A stretch of DNA of 64,000 nucleotides. It comes from Paenarthrobacter sp. JL.01a (lineage in GTDB: Bacteria; Actinomycetota; Actinomycetes; Actinomycetales; Micrococcaceae). The stretch spans positions 62,001 to 126,000 of the forward strand of contig NZ_CP104877.1 of the NCBI RefSeq assembly GCF_025452095.1, written 5' to 3'. Each line of letters starts with the position of its first letter. Positions within the stretch are counted from its first letter, which is position 1. Both the position numbers and the translations under genes were made by a program. Below, piece after piece: positions 53,326 to 62,302 of this stretch. The notes beneath the pieces are model-generated. The model saw only the letters and a list, made by a program, of their open reading frames with translations. It searched no databases and had not been told where the DNA came from.

Positions 53326-53556
53326 ATGTCTGTCCACCGGGATGACAAAGACGGCCAGGGCATGATCGTCAATCCGAAGCCCTCAGGCGAGAACCAGGAC
53401 GACTGGAATGGCGATGAGGCCGATCGTGCGGACCGGCTCCGCTTTGAAGAAGAACAAGCAATGATCAAAGAGCAGGCCGAGGCCCGTGCGGCTGCCAAAG
53501 CCGCTACTGAAGAAGCCGAAGAAAACGCTGCCGAGCCCGACGTGGGCTCGATCTAG
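53326..53556 (+). CDS. Small charged hypothetical protein
   Basis: A 76-residue hydrophilic protein, acidic and Gln/Glu/Ala-rich. The second half is a likely coiled coil (RADRLRFEEEQAMIKEQAEA). No family is recognised. AAAGGAG lies 7 bases before the ATG, and a TATGCT promoter element lies near 53272. It converges with the lipid kinase gene, and both stops share a CTAG. Confidence 0.6.
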   Translation: MSVHRDDKDGQGMIVNPKPSGENQDDWNGDEADRADRLRFEEEQAMIKEQAEARAAAKAATEEAEENAAEPDVGSI

Positions 53557-54614
53557 GCGATCTGCACCTTAGGTACCCGTACCAGCAGTGACCCTGGCTC
53601 CACCTGGACGGTGACCGTCGTCGCTTCACCCGACGGATCGCCGTCGAGCTGTGTCGCCATGGGTTCCTGGCTGCGGATGACAACCCTCCCGGAGCGGTAG
53701 AAGCTCATCATGGGCAGGTTCCTGTTGTGCTTGAACAGGATTTTTGCGTACATCGCGAGCCAGCCGAATGCACTGCGTGGGCTCATCACCACGATGTCCA
53801 GCATCCCGTCGTCGATCATGGCCTGGGGGATGAAGTCGATGCCCCCGGGGATCAGGCCGCAGTTGGCGAACAGGACACTGCGAATCTTACGGGCCTGCTC
53901 CGGCTCGTCATCCAAGGTGATGGTGACGCGTTTTCGCCTACCGGGAAGGTGCCGGACACCGGCCTCCGTATAGGCCAGCCAGCCGACGCTTTTCTTCAGG
54001 TCTTCTTTGGTGTCGCCAACAACCTCGGCGTCCAGGCCCATGCCGGCGATGACCAGGAACGTGTGTTGGCCGGAGACTCCTGTGATGTCGTTTTCGATCC
54101 CCATGGTGGCGGTGTCGATGTAGCGCTGATGGCCGAACAGAGCCGTCTGGATGCATTCGGCGAGGTTTGTGACGTCCAGATCCACGTTGCGGGCCAGGAG
54201 ATTTCCTGTGCCCAGCGGAATCAAGCCCATGGCCACGTTCTTGTGCGCCAGCGACTCAGCCACCACGCGCACGGTACCGTCGCCACCGCACGCAAGAACG
54301 ACGTCGGCCCCGTACGCCAGTGCCTGGCGCGACTGTCCGTAACCGGGATCTTCCACGGTGGTTTCGAAGAATTTCGGGGCGTCCCAGCCCGCAAGGTCGC
54401 AGGCGTCGATGATGGCCTGGCGTGCCACCTCAGCGTTGTTCTTCACGGGATTGAGGATCACGGCGACCTTCTGGTCCCCCGGGCCGGGCTTGTGGGCGTC
54501 CTCGCGGACCGCGCTCCTGATATGCCTGGCTTTCAACCGGCGCACACCCCACCAGCTCGAGACGGCAAAAGCCACGCCCCCAGCGAGAATCACATACAGG
54601 ATCCAGTCGTTCAT
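53553..54614 (-). CDS. Diacylglycerol kinase-family lipid kinase
   Basis: A 353-residue protein. One N-terminal membrane segment (residues 4-22) is followed by a short basic linker and the DAGK catalytic domain: [11 protein letters not shown], the [15 protein letters not shown] glycine-rich loop and [15 protein letters not shown]. The C-terminal part ends with the conserved LDGDPSGE motif. Relatives phosphorylate diacylglycerol, sphingoid bases or polyprenyl-linked lipids. The gene is divergent from serS with 32 bases between the starts, so they share a promoter region. Confidence 0.87.
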   Translation of the reverse strand: MNDWILYVILAGGVAFAVSSWWGVRRLKARHIRSAVREDAHKPGPGDQKVAVILNPVKNNAEVARQAIIDACDLAGWDAPKFFETTVEDPGYGQSRQALAYGADVVLACGGDGTVRVVAESLAHKNVAMGLIPLGTGNLLARNVDLDVTNLAECIQTALFGHQRYIDTATMGIENDITGVSGQHTFLVIAGMGLDAEVVGDTKEDLKKSVGWLAYTEAGVRHLPGRRKRVTITLDDEPEQARKIRSVLFANCGLIPGGIDFIPQAMIDDGMLDIVVMSPRSAFGWLAMYAKILFKHNRNLPMMSFYRSGRVVIRSQEPMATQLDGDPSGEATTVTVQVEPGSLLVRVPKVQIA

Positions 54615-54634
54615 TGTGCTTCAACACTATTCGA

Positions 54635-54640
54635 TACTCT
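54635..54640 (+). promoter_or_regulatory. -10 element TACTCT fixing the GTG start of serS
   Basis: TACTCT ends exactly 7 bases before the GTG at 54647, so the transcript begins at the start codon. This favours 54647 over GTG 54644 and the upstream ATG at 54614. Confidence 0.6.
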
Positions 54641-54646
54641 TGTGTG

Positions 54647-55927
54647 GTGATCGACGTAAAAGACCTCACCGAAAATCCGGACAAGTTCCGTGCCAGCCAG
54701 CGCGCCCGTGGCGCCGACGAGTCTGTTGTGGACGCGATCATTTCCGCTGACTCCGATCGCCGTGCTGCACTGGTTCGCCACGAAACCCTCCGTGCCGAAC
54801 AGAACGCTTTCGGCAAGAAGGTGGCCCAGGCCAAGGGTGAGGAGAAGCAGGCCCTGCTGGCTGAGGTCAAGGAGCTCGCTAACTCGGTGAAGGCTGCGTC
54901 CGCGGAAGCCTCCGCTGCCCAGGCCAAACAGGATGAACTGCTGCGTGTCATTCCGAACCTTGTGGTGGACGGCGTCCCCGAGGGCGGCGAGGACGACTAC
55001 GTGGTGGTCAAGACCGTTGGCACTCCGCGCGAATTCACGGACTTTGAACCCAAGGACCACCTGGAAATCGGCGAACTTATTGGCGCGATCGACATGGAGC
55101 GCGGCGCAAAGGTCTCCGGCTCACGGTTCTACTTCCTCCGTGGCGTCGGTGCCCGCTTGGAAATGGCTCTGCTGCAGATGGCCATGGACCAGGCGATCGA
55201 AGCCGGCTTCGTGCCCATGATCACCCCCACTTTGGTGCGCCCCGAGACCATGCAGGGCACCGGTTTCGATGTAAAGCACGACGCCGAGATCTACCGTCTC
55301 GCTGAAGACGACCTTTACCTCGTGGGAACCTCGGAGGTGGCCCTCGCCGGGTACCACGCCGACGAGATCCTGGATCTCTCTGCCGGCCCCATCCGTTACG
55401 CCGGCCAGAGCTCCTGCTACCGCCGTGAGGCCGGTTCGCACGGCAAGGACACCCGCGGCATCATCCGCGTGCACCAGTTCAACAAGGTGGAGATGTTCAT
55501 CTACACCACGGTTGAAGACGCTGCTGCCGAGCACGAGCGCCTGCTTGCCTGGGAAGAGGAGATGCTGGCCAAGTGCGAGCTTCCGTACCGCGTTATTGAC
55601 ACTGCTGCCGGCGATCTCGGCATGTCCGCAGCCCGTAAGTTCGACTGCGAAGCCTGGGTTCCCACCCAGAACGCCTACCGCGAGCTCACGTCCACATCCA
55701 ACTGCACCACCTTCCAGGCCCGCCGCCTGAACATCCGCGAACGCGTGATCAACGACGAAGGTGTAGCCAAGGGAACCCGGGCAGTGGCAACGCTGAATGG
55801 CACCCTGGCCACGACCCGTTGGATCGTCGCCATCCTTGAGCACCACCAGAACCCGGATGGTTCCGTCAACGTGCCCAAGGCGCTGCAGAAGTACCTCGGC
55901 GGCCTTGAGGTCCTGCCGGTTCTCTAG
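54647..55927 (+). CDS. serS: Seryl-tRNA synthetase
   Basis: A 426-residue class II aminoacyl-tRNA synthetase. Residues 1-100 form the antiparallel coiled-coil arm, which reaches the long variable arm of tRNA-Ser ([20 protein letters not shown], then Ala/Lys-rich helices). Motif 1 is near [18 protein letters not shown], and [11 protein letters not shown] contacts serine. Motif 2 is [20 protein letters not shown] followed by [10 protein letters not shown]. Motif 3 is [17 protein letters not shown] near the C-terminus. The leaderless GTG start leaves no room for a leader, so T-box-type control is absent. Its stop overlaps that of the methyltransferase in CTAG. Confidence 0.96.
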   Translation: MIDVKDLTENPDKFRASQRARGADESVVDAIISADSDRRAALVRHETLRAEQNAFGKKVAQAKGEEKQALLAEVKELANSVKAASAEASAAQAKQDELLRVIPNLVVDGVPEGGEDDYVVVKTVGTPREFTDFEPKDHLEIGELIGAIDMERGAKVSGSRFYFLRGVGARLEMALLQMAMDQAIEAGFVPMITPTLVRPETMQGTGFDVKHDAEIYRLAEDDLYLVGTSEVALAGYHADEILDLSAGPIRYAGQSSCYRREAGSHGKDTRGIIRVHQFNKVEMFIYTTVEDAAAEHERLLAWEEEMLAKCELPYRVIDTAAGDLGMSAARKFDCEAWVPTQNAYRELTSTSNCTTFQARRLNIRERVINDEGVAKGTRAVATLNGTLATTRWIVAILEHHQNPDGSVNVPKALQKYLGGLEVLPVL

Positions 55928-56664
55928 AAGGGCTTGCGGGCGACGGCGATCAACTCGCCCTGCCCGCTGCCCACGCTTTCGCCGGCCCAGCCGCCGAGGA
56001 TGCGTTCCACTGTGAAGCCGGCTGCGCCCAGATCCCGGCGCAGTTGCGCCTCCGTGCGGAACGCAAGCACTGAGGTCTCTGTCTCGACGCTGCCTTCGTC
56101 ATGGACACGGTATTCGGTGAGGGTAACGAGTCCCGCGGCAGGCCGATGGCTGTCCATCCAGGTTTCCACCGCGGTGCCGTCGGGAAGGATGTGCCGGCGC
56201 TGCGTCTCCGTCGGAGTCCAGCGCTGCCAAGCCCGGGCTGCGGGGTCGCGGGAATCGAAGGCCAAACGGCCGCCGGGTGCAAGCGCCCGGTGTACGTCGG
56301 CAAGCGTGCGGGACCATTCGCCGTCGTCGTAAATCGCTTGGGCGACGTGCGCCGTCATGATGGCGACGTCGAAAACTGTATTTTCAGGGATCCGTGACGA
56401 TGTGCCCTCGACCCACGTGACACCTTCCGCGCCGGTTTTCCCGCTGGCGGCCTCCAGCGAGCCAGGATTGGGGTCGATGCCCACCACGGTGTGTGCGTGG
56501 GCGGCTACCGCCAGGCTGATCCTGCCCGTCCCGCAACCGAGGTCCAGAACACGCCGGTTTGCTTGTTCGTTCACGAATCCCAGGAAGAAGTCGTCGTCCT
56601 CTGCCCATTGGTTTTCGGCGTCGTAAAGTGCGGCGAGTTGGGCGGGGCTCAATCCTGGACGCAT
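55924..56664 (-). CDS. Class I SAM-dependent methyltransferase
   Basis: A 246-residue methyltransferase of the Methyltransf_25/UbiE-like type. Motif I is [16 protein letters not shown], motif II is [13 protein letters not shown], and a [18 protein letters not shown] segment lies at motif IV. A Trp-rich substrate lid ([14 protein letters not shown]) is inserted after [13 protein letters not shown]. The substrate is unknown. A minus-strand terminator (56716-56742) lies upstream of its start, between it and the helR promoter. Confidence 0.83.
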   Translation of the reverse strand: MRPGLSPAQLAALYDAENQWAEDDDFFLGFVNEQANRRVLDLGCGTGRISLAVAAHAHTVVGIDPNPGSLEAASGKTGAEGVTWVEGTSSRIPENTVFDVAIMTAHVAQAIYDDGEWSRTLADVHRALAPGGRLAFDSRDPAARAWQRWTPTETQRRHILPDGTAVETWMDSHRPAAGLVTLTEYRVHDEGSVETETSVLAFRTEAQLRRDLGAAGFTVERILGGWAGESVGSGQGELIAVARKPF

Positions 56665-56715
56665 CCGCCCACCCTACCCCTTGTCCGGAGACTCCCGATC
56701 CGACAAACCGGGCAC

Positions 56716-56742
56716 AAAAAAAGGAAGGGAATTATCCCTTCC
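56716..56742 (-). terminator. Minus-strand intrinsic terminator upstream of the methyltransferase
   Basis: GGAAGGGA-ATTA-TCCCTTCC forms an 8-base perfect stem. Read on the minus strand it is followed by seven T (the A-run at 56716-56722). It would stop leftward transcription that begins at or beyond the helR promoter, before reaching the methyltransferase gene. Confidence 0.65.
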
Positions 56743-56752
56743 ATACTCAATG

Positions 56753-56758
56753 TATAAC
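56753..56758 (+). promoter_or_regulatory. Probable -10 TATAAC of the helR promoter
   Basis: TATAAC lies in an AT-rich stretch 8 bases before the rifamycin-associated element, so the element would sit at or just after the transcription start. Confidence 0.4.
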
Positions 56759-56765
56759 CCACCCC

Positions 56766-56785
56766 GGGGCTTGCGGCAAGGCCCC
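56766..56785 (+). promoter_or_regulatory. Rifamycin-associated element (RAE)
   Basis: GGGGCTTGCGGCAAGGCCCC is an inverted repeat that matches the RAE known upstream of rifamycin-inducible resistance genes in actinobacteria (rox, rph, helR). It lies 60 bases before the helR start and should make helR inducible by rifamycins. Confidence 0.85.
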
Positions 56786-56844
56786 CCTGGTGCCGAACAA
56801 TTGATCCTCGAACCCCATCACCAATGTCAAAAGGGAGTCGTGGG

Positions 56845-59028
56845 ATGCCTGAAAAAAGCCGCTTGGGAACCAGTGTTTTTGACTTGCCGGAGCACTTGGA
56901 ACGCAAAGCCGATTCGCAGCTGATCGGCGCCGATGAGAGACAGTTCGATGCTATTGCAGCCAGCCTCGAGGAAGCCATCGCTGAGCAGTCCAACCGGCTG
57001 GAGGCCACCCGCAAACTGCCCGGCGGCAGGGGACAAGCGGCCTTGGACCGCGATCAGGAGATCCACAGGCTTACGTCGCGGCTGCGGGCACTGCGCCGTT
57101 TCGGGATGGATTTGTGCCTCGGGCGCATGGTTGCTGAGGGGAACCCTGAACCCGTGTACGTGGGCAGGCTGGGCCTCACGGACAGCCAGGGGAAGCGGCT
57201 CCTGATCGATTGGCGGTCACCAGCGGCCGAGCCATTCTTCGGGGCAACGCACGCCAATCCCATGGGACTGGTGAGCCGGCGCAGGTATCGCTGGACACGC
57301 GGCCGCGTAACGGACTACTGGGACGAAGTGTTCACCGCCGAAGGTATGGTGGGAAATTCCGCGCTGGATGACCAGTCCGCCTTCATCGCGAGCCTGGGCA
57401 GCAGCCGCTCGCCTCGAATGCGGGATGTCCTGGGAACCATCCAGGCCGACCAGGACCGGATCATCCGCGCCGGCTCGCGTGGGGCATTGGTGGTCGACGG
57501 CGGCCCCGGAACCGGTAAGACGGTGGTCGCCCTGCACCGAACGGCCTATCTTCTGTATTCCGATCCCCGGCTCAGCCACCGCAACAACGACAGGCGCAGC
57601 GATGTCCTCTTCGTCGGCCCGCACCAGCCCTATTTGGCGTATGTGGCTGATGTCCTTCCAAGCCTTGGGGAGGAAGGTGTTCAGACGTGCACCCTGCGGG
57701 ACCTCGTCCCGGAAGGTGCCGCGGCCGCCGTCGAACGTGATGCTGAGGTGACGCGGCTCAAATCCTCGGTCGAAATGGTCAAAGCGGTGGAACGCGCCGT
57801 GAGGTTCTACGAAGAACCACCAACCGAGGGCATGGAGGTGGAGACGCCCTACGCCGACATCTGGCTGGGCAGCGACGATTGGGCGGAGGCCTTCGACGCC
57901 GCCGAGCCCGGAACCCCGCACAATGAAGCCCGTGACGATGTCTGGGATGCGTTGCTTGAAATCCTGGCGGACAAGCTGGGTGAGCACGATGTTCCGGAGA
58001 CCATGCGGCGCAGGGCGTTGAGCCGGAGTGCGGAGCTGCAGTCGGCCTTCAACAGGGCGTGGCCGCTGCTCGACTACGCGGCGCTGGTAGCCGACTTGTG
58101 GCGTGTGCCGGCGTACCTGCGGCTGTGCGCTCCACACCTGCAACCGGCCGAAAGGGATCTGCTTCGCCGCGAAAATCCGGAAGCGTGGACCACTGACGAC
58201 CTCCCTCTGTTGGATGCGGCGCGGCTGCGCCTGGGCGATCCAGAGGCATCCACACGGCGGCGGCGGCAGGCGGCAGTCCTTGCGGCGGAGCGTGAGCTTA
58301 TGGACCGGGTGGTGGATGATCTCATTGCAGCTGATGACTCCGAGAACCTGGAAATGTACATGCTGCGCGGCGACGACATGAGGGAGAAGCTGACCGGGCA
58401 GGACGTTGTGGAAATGCCCGATCCGGACGTTCTGGCCGGACCTTTCGCGCACATCGTGGTGGATGAGGCCCAGGAACTGACGGACGCGGAGTGGCGAATG
58501 CTCCTGCTGCGCTGCCCGTCTCGTAGCTTCACGGTGGTGGGGGACCGGGCGCAGGCCCGGCACGGCTTCACGGAATCGTGGGAAGAACGCCTTCACCGCG
58601 TGGGAATGGACAACGTGTCCCTGGCCAGCCTCAGCATCAACTACCGCACACCCGAAGAGGTCATGTTGGAGGCCGAGCCGGTGATCAGGGCCGCCCTCCC
58701 GGACGCCAACGTTCCAAGCTCGGTGCGGAGCAGCGGGGTCCCCGTGATCCACGGGGCCAAGCGGGACCTGGCAGCGATCCTGGAGACGTGGCTTAAGGCG
58801 CACAGTGAAGGCACAGCCTGCGTCATCAGCCAGCCGGCGCTGGAAGCGGGTTCGCAGCGGGACCGGGTCAGCCTCCTCACTCCGGAGTTGGCCAAGGGCC
58901 TTGAGTTCGATCTTGTGGTGCTCCTCGACCCTGACGATTTCGGCGCAGGGATCGAAGGGGCCGTGGACCGGTATGTGGCGATGACGCGGGCAACCCAGCA
59001 GCTGGTCATCCTCACGAGTACGCCCTGA
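56845..59028 (+). CDS. helR: HelR-type RNA polymerase recycling ATPase (UvrD/HelD-like superfamily 1)
   Basis: A 727-residue SF1 helicase-like motor. The N-terminal 90 residues carry the coiled-coil arm (DERQFDAIAASLEEAIAEQS, RLTSRLRALRRFGMDL) that in HelD/HelR enters the polymerase. Walker A is DGGPGTGKT at about 218-226 with VALHRTAYLLY. Walker B is HIVVDEAQELTDAEW near 545. The last motifs include LSINYRTPEEV and AMTRATQQLVIL. Known HelR proteins displace rifamycins from RNA polymerase and rescue stalled enzyme. The RAE upstream supports HelR identity. Start ATG 56845 has AAGGGAG 7 bases upstream; ATG 56824 is less likely. Confidence 0.9.
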   Translation: MPEKSRLGTSVFDLPEHLERKADSQLIGADERQFDAIAASLEEAIAEQSNRLEATRKLPGGRGQAALDRDQEIHRLTSRLRALRRFGMDLCLGRMVAEGNPEPVYVGRLGLTDSQGKRLLIDWRSPAAEPFFGATHANPMGLVSRRRYRWTRGRVTDYWDEVFTAEGMVGNSALDDQSAFIASLGSSRSPRMRDVLGTIQADQDRIIRAGSRGALVVDGGPGTGKTVVALHRTAYLLYSDPRLSHRNNDRRSDVLFVGPHQPYLAYVADVLPSLGEEGVQTCTLRDLVPEGAAAAVERDAEVTRLKSSVEMVKAVERAVRFYEEPPTEGMEVETPYADIWLGSDDWAEAFDAAEPGTPHNEARDDVWDALLEILADKLGEHDVPETMRRRALSRSAELQSAFNRAWPLLDYAALVADLWRVPAYLRLCAPHLQPAERDLLRRENPEAWTTDDLPLLDAARLRLGDPEASTRRRRQAAVLAAERELMDRVVDDLIAADDSENLEMYMLRGDDMREKLTGQDVVEMPDPDVLAGPFAHIVVDEAQELTDAEWRMLLLRCPSRSFTVVGDRAQARHGFTESWEERLHRVGMDNVSLASLSINYRTPEEVMLEAEPVIRAALPDANVPSSVRSSGVPVIHGAKRDLAAILETWLKAHSEGTACVISQPALEAGSQRDRVSLLTPELAKGLEFDLVVLLDPDDFGAGIEGAVDRYVAMTRATQQLVILTSTP

Positions 59029-59109
59029 GGACAGTATTCATGCGCCGTTAATCCTCCGCTGTGGCGCCGGTCCTAGTTCAGCGTCGGAGGTGTCTGGTCT
59101 ACTGGAAGC

Positions 59110-59955
59110 ATGACTATTTTGACTGATACTCCAGTTGCTGGCATCGAGGACCAGCCCAATAAGAACAACAAGCTCATGATCGCCCTGGACGTCGATGGCA
59201 CGTTGGTTGACCACGATGGCCACATGACTCCGGAGGTCCGCTCAGCCGCCCAAGCAGTGGTGGCCAAGGGACACGACGTCATGATCGCCACCGGACGTTC
59301 CCTTAACGCCACCTTGCCCATCATCGAAAAAATCGGCATGGAACGTGGGTATGCGGTGTGCTGCAACGGCGGCGTCACCCTCCGGCTGGATCCCACCCTT
59401 GAGACCGGCTACGAGATCATCCACAAGGCCACGTTCGATCCCGCTCCAGCGTTGAAAGCGCTGCGGGAGCGGCTGCCCAACGCCAAGTACGCGCTTGAGG
59501 ACGAGGACGGCAACTTCCTTTCCACGGAGCGCTTCCAGGACGCCAGCTTCGGCGTGGAATCCATCGGCGTCGATTTCCAAACAATGCTGGATTCCGTGGC
59601 CGTCCGCGTGGTGGTCTTCAGCAGCGAGAACACATCGGATGAGTTCAACGAGGCCATCAGCCACATCGGGCTCTCCGGGGTCACCTACTCCGTGGGCTGG
59701 ACGGCGTGGCTGGACATCGCCGCTGAAGGCGTCACCAAGGCCAGCGCCTTGGAGGCCCTCCGCCGTCGGCTCGGCGCGGACCGGGCCAACACAGTGGCCG
59801 TGGGCGACGGCCGCAACGACATCGAGATGCTCACGTGGGCCGGCCGCGGCATCGCCATGGGCCAGGCTCCCGATGAGGTGCTCGCCGTTGCGGACGAGGT
59901 CACCGCGTCAGTGCTCGACGACGGCGCCGCCTTGGTTCTGCGCGGCCTGCTGTAG
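59110..59955 (+). CDS. HAD-family hydrolase (Cof type IIB)
   Basis: A 281-residue phosphatase related to the one at 394-1203. Motif I is MIALDVDGTLVDHDGHM, motif II is in MIATGRSLNATLP, and motif IV is VAVGDGRNDIEMLTWAGRGI. The C2 cap spans about residues 95-190. It has an N-terminal extension of about 20 residues not typical of the family. The next ATG (59176) lies within motif I. The substrate is unknown. Confidence 0.87.
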   Translation: MTILTDTPVAGIEDQPNKNNKLMIALDVDGTLVDHDGHMTPEVRSAAQAVVAKGHDVMIATGRSLNATLPIIEKIGMERGYAVCCNGGVTLRLDPTLETGYEIIHKATFDPAPALKALRERLPNAKYALEDEDGNFLSTERFQDASFGVESIGVDFQTMLDSVAVRVVVFSSENTSDEFNEAISHIGLSGVTYSVGWTAWLDIAAEGVTKASALEALRRRLGADRANTVAVGDGRNDIEMLTWAGRGIAMGQAPDEVLAVADEVTASVLDDGAALVLRGLL

Positions 59956-60239
59956 GTGCCGCTCGGCACGGCTCTCGCCGGAACTGGCGGGATTGGGCGA
60001 CCAATGCGCCGCCAGCCGACGAGACGCCTCGGTCGCGGTTGTTTCGGCCCGGCTGCCATGATGCCGTGCCGCCGCTTTCATCCCCTTGCATGGCAGAAGA
60101 AATCGTCTCTTGTGGCGACCCGCGATCACTGCCACACTGGGCAGATCGTCACGCCGCTCCCTCGATAGCTTGAGGAGGCCACGAGGCGGGCTCGGTCCGC
60201 ATCACCTTCGCAGCAATATCGTTCCAAGGAGGCTCGCCA

Positions 60240-60287
60240 TGAACGCCGTCGTGCAGTATGGAATCCGGGAGGCAGAGGGAGCATGAT
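60240..60287 (+). CDS. 15-residue leader peptide coupled to the ABM gene
   Basis: MNAVVQYGIREAEGA follows a strong AAGGAGG 6 bases upstream. Its stop overlaps the start of the ABM gene as ATGA. The ABM gene's own ribosome binding site (GAGGGAG) lies inside this short frame, so translation of the leader may open or set the level of the downstream start. Confidence 0.45.
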
Positions 60288-60591
60288 CAAGGTTGCATTG
60301 TTGGTGACTCTGAAAGCCAACCCCGGCAAGGAACAGGAAGTCGCCGATTTCCTCCGCAGTGCGCGCTCCATTGTTGAACAGGAAGAAGGAACGCGTGCCT
60401 GGTTCGCGCTTCAGTTTGACGACTCGACTTTCGGTGTCTTCGATGTCTTCCCTGATGAGGAAGCCCGCCGGACCCACCTCGAAGGCGGCGTCGGGCAAGC
60501 TCTTGCCGCCCAGGGAGCAGAACTGTTCAGCGTAGAACCGAGCATACAAAACGTCGAGGTACTTGCGTTCAAGCTGCCAGGTGAAAGCTGA
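60283..60591 (+). CDS. Antibiotic biosynthesis monooxygenase (ABM) domain protein
   Basis: A 102-residue dimeric ferredoxin-like fold protein. VALLVTLKANPGKEQEVADF and the FLRSARSIVEQEEGTRAWFA pattern are typical of ABM/YgiN-like monooxygenases. TFGVFDVFPDEEARRTHLEG is the second conserved half with the His. Members act on quinones, heme or small aromatic metabolites. The substrate is not predictable. It starts in an ATGA overlap with the leader peptide. Confidence 0.82.
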   Translation: MIKVALLVTLKANPGKEQEVADFLRSARSIVEQEEGTRAWFALQFDDSTFGVFDVFPDEEARRTHLEGGVGQALAAQGAELFSVEPSIQNVEVLAFKLPGES

Positions 60592-60592
60592 T

Positions 60593-60644
60593 CTGGAACC
60601 GCTGACTGGCGCCAACACACCATGTTGGCGCCACGCAGTTCCAG
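60593..60644. terminator. Bidirectional two-part terminator hairpin
   Basis: An inner perfect 11-base stem (TGGCGCCAACA with its complement, 5-base loop) and an outer CTGGAAC/GTTCCAG stem. It lies between the stop of the ABM gene and the stop of the convergent GAF-ANTAR gene. Confidence 0.75.
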
Positions 60645-60646
60645 GT

Positions 60647-61387
60647 CTACTTAAAGTAGGTCTGAATCTGCCCGCCACCGGCCGACTCAACGATTGCCTG
60701 CGCCACCGCCCGGAGCTTGACGTTCCGGTTGCTGGAGGCCTTCTTGATGAGCTCGATGGCGTCTTCCTGCGTGCACCGGTTCTGGGCGATGATGATTCCG
60801 GTCGCCACGTCTATGACTGTGCGTGACTCCATGGCGGCCCGGAGATTGGCGGCTGTCTGCATATGTTCGGCGATGCGCACGGCAAGGCGAAGTCCCTTGG
60901 ACGACTGTTCCACGTAATCGTTGGCGCGCTGAACGGCTGACTGGTCGAACGCGTTCGGGTGTTCTGAGTAGAGGTTGAGTCCGGCGGTTGCGGCGGAGTC
61001 TCTCAAGGGGAAGGGGACGGCCAGCACGGACCGTATTCCGTGCTTGGTGACCAGTTCGTTGTACTCCGGCCAAGTGTTGTCTTTGGCGAAATCCGGAATG
61101 TGGACCTGCGTTATTTCGCGGCAGGCGCGAAGGCAGGGGCCGTCGTCGAAGTTGTACTGCAGTTCATCGAGCATCCGGGCTCGCTCGCCGCTGCTGGCCA
61201 CGGTGCCGGCGGAGCGGCGACGCATGAGGGTGATGCCGCAGAAAACCTCGTTGCCGGGCGTGCTGAACATGGCGGCGGAGTGCCTGGCCAGTTCCTCCAG
61301 GAACACCTCAACGTCGGGGGTATCGAGCAACAAATCCTGGATGTCGGCCACCACTGTTGTCGGCCCGGCAGTAAGCGGGTCTTCCAT
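60647..61387 (-). CDS. GAF and ANTAR domain regulator
   Basis: A 246-residue RNA-binding antiterminator. Residues 20-165 form a GAF-like sensor (VFLEELARHSAAMF, VLAVPFPLRDSAATAGLNLY). Residues 185-240 are an ANTAR domain: LRAAMESRTVIDVATGIIIA, QNRCTQEDAIELIKKASSNR and NVKLRAVAQAIV. ANTAR proteins bind tandem hairpins in nascent RNA and prevent termination. Start 61387 has GGAG 7 bases upstream. It is divergent from the SigB-type sigma factor. Its RNA targets are unknown. Confidence 0.88.
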   Translation of the reverse strand: MEDPLTAGPTTVVADIQDLLLDTPDVEVFLEELARHSAAMFSTPGNEVFCGITLMRRRSAGTVASSGERARMLDELQYNFDDGPCLRACREITQVHIPDFAKDNTWPEYNELVTKHGIRSVLAVPFPLRDSAATAGLNLYSEHPNAFDQSAVQRANDYVEQSSKGLRLAVRIAEHMQTAANLRAAMESRTVIDVATGIIIAQNRCTQEDAIELIKKASSNRNVKLRAVAQAIVESAGGGQIQTYFK

Positions 61388-61527
61388 GAGGAACTCCGAT
61401 CCATGGTTATGACTACTCTTCGAGACTAACCCCGGGGACCCGTTGAAAGCTAATAGTAAGTGTGCTTCTCTTTTTAAGGAGTCTTGCCGTGGGCTCACCC
61501 TCACCAGCCGGTTAAGGATTGAAGCCC

Positions 61528-62301
61528 ATGCGTCAAACCCGGTCCCTCGCCATCCATTTTGCGCCCACGTGCGCGCCGGAGGGCAGCATCAGACAGAGTT
61601 TCCAGGACGGCCTCGTCCTGGACCATCTCAATCTGGCCAAGTCGATTGCGGCCAGATATTCCGCCCACACCCACGATCTCGACGACGTCAGGCAAGTCGC
61701 GTACATGGGCCTCATCAAGGCTTCCCGCGGCTTTGACGAGTCACGGGGCGTCAGCTTCCCGGCCTATGCCGCCCCAACCATTGCCGGCGAAGTCAAGCGC
61801 TACCTTCGTGATCATTGCTGGGTGGTCCGGCCGCCCAGGACTATCCAGGACGTCCGGCGCCAAGTACTGGCGCGGACGGAGGAACTGACCCAATCGCTGC
61901 AACGGACGCCCTCGGCGGAAGAAGTAGCGGAGGATCTGAGCCTGGAACCAGGTCAGGTCCGCGAAGCACTCATGGCAGGCACCAGCAAGCGCCCCGATTC
62001 CCTGGACGCTCCGGCGGGGGAAGGCCGTGACGGCCTGCAAGGCTCCTTGTCCGCCTTCGGCTGCCCGACGGACCGGCTTGAAGATGTGCTGGCCCTGCGG
62101 AACGCCATCCGAGGGCTGAACGCCGAGGACCGGCACCTGCTGTACCGGCGCTACTACCGGGAAGAGACGCAGTCCACCATCGCCGAGGCCCTGGGTGTCT
62201 CCCAGATGCAGGTTTCGCGGAAGCTCTCCAAGATCCTGGTCTCGCTCCAAACCCAGTTGCTGGACGACGAAGCCCATCAACAGGACTGGGCGGTCCACTG
62301 A
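61528..62301 (+). CDS. SigB/SigF-family RNA polymerase sigma factor
   Basis: A 257-residue group 3 sigma factor. Region 2 spans LVLDHLNLAKSIAARYSAHT, DLDDVRQVAYMGLIKASRGF and the -10 recognition helix. Region 3 has WVVRPPRTIQDVRRQV and the DSLDAPAGEG linker. Region 4 ends with the helix-turn-helix STIAEALGVSQMQVSRKL. This type directs general stress genes. No anti-sigma or antagonist gene is next to it. ATG 61528 is preferred over an in-frame TTG 61519, with AAGGA upstream. Confidence 0.88.
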   Translation: MRQTRSLAIHFAPTCAPEGSIRQSFQDGLVLDHLNLAKSIAARYSAHTHDLDDVRQVAYMGLIKASRGFDESRGVSFPAYAAPTIAGEVKRYLRDHCWVVRPPRTIQDVRRQVLARTEELTQSLQRTPSAEEVAEDLSLEPGQVREALMAGTSKRPDSLDAPAGEGRDGLQGSLSAFGCPTDRLEDVLALRNAIRGLNAEDRHLLYRRYYREETQSTIAEALGVSQMQVSRKLSKILVSLQTQLLDDEAHQQDWAVH

Positions 62302-62302
62302 C

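Noticed and set aside
57217..58803. A 528-codon minus-strand frame opposite helR
   Set aside because: Arg/His/Pro-rich antisense frame without motifs; HelR motifs on the plus strand are clear.
59956..59969. Terminator after the HAD gene at 59110
   Set aside because: GTGCCG-CT-CGGCAC is short, has a two-base loop and no T-run.
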